NCBI GenBank assembly: GCA_018812395.1
Contig: JAHJDS010000272.1
Coordinates: forward strand, 1 to 9,891
Source: Pseudomonadota bacterium
GTDB taxonomy: Bacteria > Desulfobacterota > Desulfarculia > Desulfarculales > JAHJDS01
Direction: 5' to 3'
Length of the DNA: 9,891 bases
The first letter of the stretch is position 1; each line of letters opens with the position of its first letter. A model generated the notes under the pieces. It was not told where the DNA came from. It saw only the letters and a list, made by a program, of their open reading frames with translations, and searched no databases. This document shows positions 6,238 through 9,891 of the stretch, piece after piece. Position numbers and translations under genes: made by a program.

Positions 6238-6738
6238 ATGCGTTCATCCAAAACATCGCTGGTCGTCGCCCTGATCTTCACCTTGGGCCTGTTCCTGGGG
6301 CTCGGCACGGCCCTGGCCGCGGCCGATGCCGACGTGGCGGCCACGCTCAAGGCCTACTTTGGCGCGGCGGCCAAGGGCGACACCGAGGCCATGAAGAAGA
6401 TGTCGCTGGGCAAGGCGTCGAAGAACCTCCCCCGGAAGGGCTCCAAGGGCTACCAAATGATGATGATGATGGGCGCCGCCTTTGAGAAGTCGACCGACGT
6501 CAAGGTCAGCGGCGACAAGGCCAAGGCCAATGCCAACTTCAAGGTGGCGGCCATGGAAAAGGCCCTGATGGAGATGGCCAAGGCCGACCTGGCCAAGATG
6601 AAGGACGCCAAGAAGAAGGCCGACGCCGAAAAGATGATGAAGCAGATGATCCCCCAGTTGGCCAAGCGCATGTCCAAGGTGCCGATCCAGTTGGTCAAGA
6701 AGGGCGGCAAGTGGCTCATCGCCGGCTTTAAGAAGTAA
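6238..6738 (+). CDS. Small secreted Met/Lys-rich protein, paralogue of the preceding gene
   Basis: A 166-residue exported protein with no recognised function. The signal peptide ends at ALA (25-27). The mature head is ATLKAYFGAAAKGDTEAMKK (35-54) and the tail is VKKGGKWLIAGFKK (153-166), both matching the preceding gene's product. The mature part has 15 Met in about 139 residues, including five in a row (74-78, encoded by five ATG codons at 6457-6471), and 27 Lys against about 13 acidic residues, so it is strongly basic. The region 103-146 is predicted helix with repeated A/K/M/D. An NTF2/DUF4878-like fold is plausible. High Met content in the periplasm is known from copper-handling and oxidant-scavenging proteins, but no direct evidence is seen here. 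The start is secure: AAGGAG (6226-6231) lies six bases before ATG. A strong ribosome site and a good terminator suggest high expression. Confidence 0.8.
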   Translation: MRSSKTSLVVALIFTLGLFLGLGTALAAADADVAATLKAYFGAAAKGDTEAMKKMSLGKASKNLPRKGSKGYQMMMMMGAAFEKSTDVKVSGDKAKANANFKVAAMEKALMEMAKADLAKMKDAKKKADAEKMMKQMIPQLAKRMSKVPIQLVKKGGKWLIAGFKK

Positions 6739-6744
6739 TTCCCT

Positions 6745-6761
6745 GGGGGTGTGAGGCCCCC
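6745..6761 (+). other. Short hairpin just after the Met/Lys-rich gene
   Basis: GGGGG (6745-6749) can pair with CCCCC (6757-6761) across a 7-nt loop, six bases after the stop codon. The same G or C runs could instead pair with the C run or G run of the terminator at 6790-6800, so the two structures may compete. Confidence 0.4.
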
Positions 6762-6783
6762 TGATAAATGCTGATGAGACAAA

Positions 6784-6812
6784 GGCGGTCCCCCTGGGGG
6801 CCGCTTTTTTTT
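6784..6812 (+). terminator. Rho-independent terminator after the Met/Lys-rich gene
   Basis: GCGG (6785-6788) pairs with CCGC (6801-6804). The stem continues through a G-U wobble at T6789 and a run of C-G pairs, leaving a 4-nt loop around CCTG. Eight T residues (6805-6812) follow directly. Confidence 0.85.
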
Positions 6813-7004
6813 GGGGAGAATGGGGCGTGGGACCTAGCGGCTTGACGACTGGACCACCCTGATTTGAATGGTCTTCAGTCCGTGCCCCGGGCAAGCGATT
6901 GGCGAGCCTCGGCTCCGCTTTCTTTAGGTACAACGGAGCCGAAATGAAATGGAGGCGGCGAGCGCGGACGTGATGTCCGTGAACCACCAAACATTGACCG
7001 CGTA
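6813..7004. other. Non-coding gap with two inverted repeats between convergent genes
   Basis: No credible gene is seen in this 192-nt gap. It holds a 10-bp imperfect hairpin, GACTGGACCA (6847-6856) with TGGTC (6869-6873) and CAGTC (6876-6880), with a two-base TT bulge. It also holds a 9-bp inverted repeat, TCGGCTCCG (6909-6917) with CGGAGCCGA (6934-6942) and a 16-nt loop, and a small hairpin, CGGAC/GTCCG (6965-6979). None has a T tract on either strand, so they are not typical intrinsic terminators for yggS. They may be part of the 3' ends of the convergent transcripts or an unannotated RNA. Confidence 0.5.
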
Positions 7005-7703
7005 TTACGCCCGTGCGGCGACGCACCTCGCACCGAAGATGGCGGTGCCGACGCGGACAATGGTCGCCCCCTCTTCGATGGCCACCTCGAAGTCGCCGCT
7101 CATGCCCATGGACAACTCATCCAGGCCGGGGCGGCCGGCGGCCAACCGGTCGCGCAACTCGCGCAGCCGCCGGAAATACGGACGGGCGTCCTCAGGGTCG
7201 TCGAACCAGGGGGGCATGGTCATCAGGCCCCGGACGCGGAGGCGGGGCAGGGCGGCCAGTTCGTCGATCAACGCCCCCGTCTCGTCGGGCGAACCGCCGG
7301 ATTTGGATTCCTCGCCGCTGACGTTGACCTGGACCAGGACGTCCAGGCTGTCCCGGCCCGCGGCGCGGCAGCGCCGGTCCAGTTCCCGGCCCAGCTTGAG
7401 ACGGTCCATGGTCTCGATGACGTCAAAGAGTTCGACGGCCTGTTTGGCTTTGTTGGTTTGGAGGTGCCCGATGAAATGCCATTGGGCCTTGCCGCCCACC
7501 TGCGGTTTCTTGCGGGCCGCCTCCTGGACGTAGTTTTCGCCCAACCGGTCCGCCCCGGCGGCCACGGCCCGGGCGATCACCTCGGCCGGGTGGGTCTTGG
7601 TGACCACGACCAGCTTGACCTCGTCGGCCGCCCGTCCGGCCCGGCGGCAGGCAACGGCGATCCGCTCTTGAACCATGACCAAATTGTCCGCCACCTGCCC
7701 CAT
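7005..7703 (-). CDS. yggS: YggS/PLPBP family pyridoxal-phosphate homeostasis protein
   Basis: A 232-residue, single-domain TIM-barrel PLP-binding protein that buffers free pyridoxal phosphate in the cytoplasm; no enzymatic activity is established for the family. Lys36 in VVTKTHP (33-39) is the Schiff-base lysine. Other family blocks are GENYVQE (55-61), WHFIGHLQTNK (75-85), LVQVNVSGEESKSG (123-136), GLMTMPP (159-165) and LSMGMSGDFEVAIEEGATI (198-216, including the phosphate-binding SMGMS). The start at 7703 aligns the N-terminus (NLV-x-VQERI) with E. coli YggS (NLAQVRDKI). A strong promoter ends eight bases before the ATG and there is no Shine-Dalgarno sequence, so the mRNA is probably leaderless. 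In many bacteria yggS neighbours proC, yggT or division genes; here it stands alone, convergent with the secreted-protein gene and divergent from an MFS gene. Confidence 0.95.
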   Translation of the reverse strand: MGQVADNLVMVQERIAVACRRAGRAADEVKLVVVTKTHPAEVIARAVAAGADRLGENYVQEAARKKPQVGGKAQWHFIGHLQTNKAKQAVELFDVIETMDRLKLGRELDRRCRAAGRDSLDVLVQVNVSGEESKSGGSPDETGALIDELAALPRLRVRGLMTMPPWFDDPEDARPYFRRLRELRDRLAAGRPGLDELSMGMSGDFEVAIEEGATIVRVGTAIFGARCVAARA

Positions 7704-7711
7704 GGCCGGTG

Positions 7712-7740
7712 ATTATAGACCATTCGAGCCCTGGTGACAA
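7712..7740 (-). promoter_or_regulatory. Strong sigma70-type promoter for yggS, leaderless arrangement
   Basis: On the minus strand, TTGTCA (7740-7735) and a perfect TATAAT (7717-7712) are separated by 17 bases. Only eight bases separate the -10 box from the yggS ATG, so transcription should begin at, or within about two bases of, the start codon. Confidence 0.8.
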
Positions 7741-7797
7741 AAAATGGCCCAAATTAGGCTGGCGTTTTCGGGCCGGTCCTGCTAAGAGTTCCCCGTT

Positions 7798-9093
7798 ATG
7801 ACGACCAACGAGCGCTACGTCCTGTTCTTGACGATGATGTCCCACGGCCTGTGCCACGTCTTCGTGCTCATCTTTCCGGCGGTGTTGGGCCTGCTGGTCC
7901 AGCACTTCATGCCCGGTCCCACGCCCGAGGGCCTGAGTCGCATGGTGTTGTTCGGTCTGGGTGAGGGAAGCGTCTTTTCCCGGGAACTGTGGGGCGGTTA
8001 TTCGATCCTGACGGTGGTGGGCACCGTCGGCTACGCGGCCTTTGGTTTCTTTGCCGTGCCCTGGGGATGGCTGGTGGACCGGCTGGGGCCGGTGCGGGTG
8101 ATCCGGATTTTCATTCTGGGCGCGGGCCTGTCCATGGGCCTGATCGCCGTCAGCCCCTCGCTGGTGATGCTGGCGGTGGGCATGTTCTGCCTCGGACTTT
8201 TCGCCGGGGCCTATCATCCGTCGGGACTGTCGCTGATCAGCCTGGCCGTCACCGAGCGGGGCCGAGCCATGGGCTATCACGGCATGGCCGGCAATCTGGG
8301 TCTGGGGCTGGCTCCTTTTTTGGCCGCGTCGGTGGCCGCGGCCCTGGACTGGCGCTGGACCTACGGCGTCTTTGCCCTGGTGGCCCTGACCCTGGGGCTG
8401 GCCAGTTTTCTGCTTCCCATCCGAGTCGAGCGCCGGCCGCAAAGCGTCAATCCCGGCCCGGGCCCCAACCCGGCCGGGTGGCGGTCCCTGGTCGCTCCGG
8501 CCCTTCTAATTCTGTTCGGGGTGGCTATCTTCAACGGGCTGGCCTACCGGGGGGCGATGACCTTCCTGCCGACCTTGTTCGAGTCCAACTTCCGGTACTC
8601 CCTGTTCGGGCTCAACAACCTGGCCCAGGCCGGGATGCTGGCCACGATCGTCTTGCTGGTCGGCATCGCCGGCCAGTACACCAGCGGCCGTCTGATCGAC
8701 CGCGTCGGCGGCGAGAGGATCGTCCTGGCCGCCGCGGCCCTGGGCCTGCCGTTCCTGTTCCTGATGGCCCTGACCACCAACCTCTGGCTGATGGCCGTCA
8801 GCCTGGGGTTCGCCTTCTTTCACTTCGCCACCCAGCCGGCCGGAAACTACCTGCTGTCCGTGTACACCCCGGACGAGAAGCGGGGCCTGGGTTACGGAGT
8901 CTACTTCTCGATGATCTTCGGCATGGGTTCGGCGGGCGCGGCCTTGTCCGGCTGGCTGTTCGACTGGTGGGGCTTCGAGGTCCTGTTCATCACGCTCTCG
9001 GGGCTGTTCGCCATGGCCGGGCTGCTGGCCTTGTGTCTGGTGCTGCGCCGGGGCAGGGCGGCGCGGGGGGCGGCGCGGCCGGATAAGGGTTGA
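7798..9093 (+). CDS. Major facilitator superfamily (MFS) transporter, possibly FSR/efflux-like
   Basis: A 431-residue inner-membrane protein with about 12 apolar segments in two halves joined by a polar linker (about 208-228). MFS motif A occurs in both halves: GWLVDRLGPVRVI (90-102) and GRLIDRVGGERIV (297-309). The first segment begins SHGLCHVFVLIFP (15-27), and AYHPSGLSL (138-146) and ATQPAGNYLLSVYTPDEKRG (344-363) resemble the fosmidomycin-resistance-type and related efflux carriers. The loop between segments one and two (about 37-64) is longer than usual. The substrate is unknown; drug or small-molecule export is only a guess. ATG 7798 is the first start giving the full first segment; the ribosome site is weak (AAGAG at 7784-7788). 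It is divergent from yggS, and I found no convincing + strand promoter in the 94-nt gap. The C-terminus is a basic Arg/Ala tail. Confidence 0.88.
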   Translation: MTTNERYVLFLTMMSHGLCHVFVLIFPAVLGLLVQHFMPGPTPEGLSRMVLFGLGEGSVFSRELWGGYSILTVVGTVGYAAFGFFAVPWGWLVDRLGPVRVIRIFILGAGLSMGLIAVSPSLVMLAVGMFCLGLFAGAYHPSGLSLISLAVTERGRAMGYHGMAGNLGLGLAPFLAASVAAALDWRWTYGVFALVALTLGLASFLLPIRVERRPQSVNPGPGPNPAGWRSLVAPALLILFGVAIFNGLAYRGAMTFLPTLFESNFRYSLFGLNNLAQAGMLATIVLLVGIAGQYTSGRLIDRVGGERIVLAAAALGLPFLFLMALTTNLWLMAVSLGFAFFHFATQPAGNYLLSVYTPDEKRGLGYGVYFSMIFGMGSAGAALSGWLFDWWGFEVLFITLSGLFAMAGLLALCLVLRRGRAARGAARPDKG

Positions 9094-9117
9094 TCGGCCG
9101 GGTGGGAATGTTAGAAT
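9090..9117 (+). promoter_or_regulatory. Candidate promoter for the downstream lipoprotein gene
   Basis: TTGATC (9090-9095), overlapping the MFS stop codon, and TAGAAT (9112-9117, five of six to consensus) are 16 bases apart. The -10 lies in an AT-rich patch (9111-9123) that stands out locally, 43 nt before the ATG at 9161. Confidence 0.5.
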
Positions 9118-9160
9118 ATAAATCTGGCTGGCTCATACCAAGTGACACGCGGGAGGAAAC

Positions 9161-9891
9161 ATGGCCGTCCGTCGCGCCATCGTCTTATTGACCGGGCTCC
9201 TGGCCGCCCTGGTGGTGAACACCGGGTGTTTCGACGTCGAGAACGAGGTCACCCTCAACGTGGCCAGCAGCGGCGAGATCAAGCTGGTCCTCAAATTCCC
9301 GGCCAGCATGTCCCGGATCATCCAGGTCTCCCGGGTCAGGGGCCAACGTAACCTCCTCTTGGCCCACAACATCGTCGCCCCGCCGTCCAAGATAACCTTC
9401 AAGCAGGACAAGACCGGCAGCTTCATCATCGAGAAGGTTATGTTCTCGAGCCTGGACGAAGTGCGGTCCAACTATCCGCTGGGCCGGGTCCAGTACGCGG
9501 TCACCGAGGTGGTCCGCCCCGGGGCGACCCGCAAGGGGACCTATCGCCTGAGCGTCACCCTGAGGCCGCCGCCCGGGGTGCATATCGCCTCAAAAAGTCC
9601 TTCGGGTCGGGTCATCACGCCCAAAAAGAGGGCCCAGATCATCGAGATGATCCGGACCATGTTCAAGAAACGCCAGTGCGTGATCAGGTTCAAGCTGCCC
9701 GCGCCGGCGATCAACGCCGGCACATTTTCCGAAGGATCGAGCCTCTTCTGGGATTTCCTGGACGAGGGACTTGTCTCCCGGGACGCCGTGGCCGTCAATC
9801 CCGAACTGTCCGAGGACGGGCAGACCGTGAACTGGCGAATCCCGCTTTTAAAACTGGTCGGCCGCATCGGCGGGGCCGAAAAACTGCTGAC
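9161..9891 (+). CDS. Predicted lipoprotein of unknown function, LppM-like layout; 3' end outside window
   Basis: The frame stays open for 243 codons to the window end, so the protein is incomplete. The N-terminus MAVRR plus an apolar stretch and VVNTGC (18-23) looks like a signal peptide II with Cys23 lipidated; Asn at -3 of the lipobox is unusual, so cleavage by signal peptidase I cannot be excluded. Directly after Cys comes FDVENEVTLNVASSGEIKLV (24-43), a short beta-rich stretch with the 'GC-x-V/I-x-x-x-V-T-x-x-x-x-x-G' pattern seen in LppM-like lipoproteins. Later, RFKLPAPAINAG (176-187) and EDGQTVNWRIPLL (218-230) recall the 'LP...N...G..V.W.IPL' pattern of the same kind of domain. This is resemblance only. 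GGGAGG (9151-9156) lies four bases before ATG 9161. The gene has its own candidate promoter 67 nt after the MFS stop. Confidence 0.75.
   Translation, partial: MAVRRAIVLLTGLLAALVVNTGCFDVENEVTLNVASSGEIKLVLKFPASMSRIIQVSRVRGQRNLLLAHNIVAPPSKITFKQDKTGSFIIEKVMFSSLDEVRSNYPLGRVQYAVTEVVRPGATRKGTYRLSVTLRPPPGVHIASKSPSGRVITPKKRAQIIEMIRTMFKKRQCVIRFKLPAPAINAGTFSEGSSLFWDFLDEGLVSRDAVAVNPELSEDGQTVNWRIPLLKLVGRIGGAEKLL

Noticed and set aside
6770..6795. CTGATGAG resembling a hammerhead ribozyme core
   Set aside because: There is no stem II followed by GAAA and no matching cleavage-site stem; a seven-base match alone is expected by chance.
6244..7026. 260-codon minus-strand frame opposite the Met/Lys-rich gene
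   Set aside because: The + strand gene has a signal peptide, ribosome site and terminator; the antisense product is His/Leu/Gly repeats that mirror Lys/Met codons.
6949..7533. 194-codon + strand frame opposite yggS
   Set aside because: The minus-strand YggS motifs are unambiguous; the + strand product is Arg/Ser-rich shadow sequence.
7735..7797. A + strand promoter for the MFS gene
   Set aside because: GTGACA at 7734-7739 has no acceptable -10 at 16-18 bases, and no other pair of hexamers or sigma54-type GG/GC elements was convincing.
7423..8442. 339-codon open frame on the minus strand
   Set aside because: It overlaps the MFS gene and the start of yggS. The product is Gln/Gly/His-rich low-complexity sequence typical of an antisense shadow.
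1..9891. Defence system, mobile element or biosynthetic cluster
   Set aside because: No transposase, integrase, nuclease, toxin-antitoxin, repeat array or synthase modules were seen on either strand; gene content is housekeeping and envelope.

Overview
This is a GC-rich bacterial window, dense with genes, that I read as ordinary chromosome from a Gram-negative (outer-membrane) organism. The evidence for an outer membrane is indirect: two predicted lipoproteins (one CsgG-like) and two further small exported proteins. The sequence has no rRNA or tRNA and no other taxonomic marker. A deltaproteobacterial-grade lineage (Desulfobacterota or Myxococcota and relatives) would fit the gene types and codon bias, but this is a guess. 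I see no mobile element, CRISPR array, phage gene or toxin-antitoxin pair.

Left part (1-4628), all on the + strand. The window opens inside a Lon-type (S16) serine protease domain with no AAA+ module, fused to a long helical tail. It most resembles the COG1750 type of stand-alone Lon-like protease. Next is mutM/fpg (8-oxoguanine repair, TTG start) with a probable terminator. A TTGACA promoter then begins a tight three-gene operon with 7-nt and 4-nt overlaps: a PlsC-type acyltransferase, an iron-sulfur-flavoprotein-like FMN protein and a HAD phosphatase of the beta-phosphoglucomutase/CbbY type.

Middle part (4625-6812), + strand. Three envelope or exported proteins follow, each with its own recognisable or plausible promoter: a CsgG-like lipoprotein ending at a textbook terminator, then two small secreted proteins that look like diverged tandem duplicates (NTF2/DUF4878-like pattern). 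The second of these is strikingly rich in Met and Lys and ends in a second good terminator.

Right part (6813-9891). A 190-nt non-coding stretch with two inverted repeats separates the terminator from the convergent minus-strand gene yggS (PLP homeostasis). The yggS promoter sits so close to the start codon that its mRNA should be leaderless. Divergent from yggS is an MFS transporter, followed by its own promoter and a lipoprotein gene that runs off the window end.

No single novel system unites the window; the genes look like independent housekeeping and envelope functions. The features most worth a second look are the AAA-less Lon-like protease, the Met/Lys-rich secreted paralogue pair and its structured 3' end, the structured gap at 6842-6942, and the leaderless yggS.
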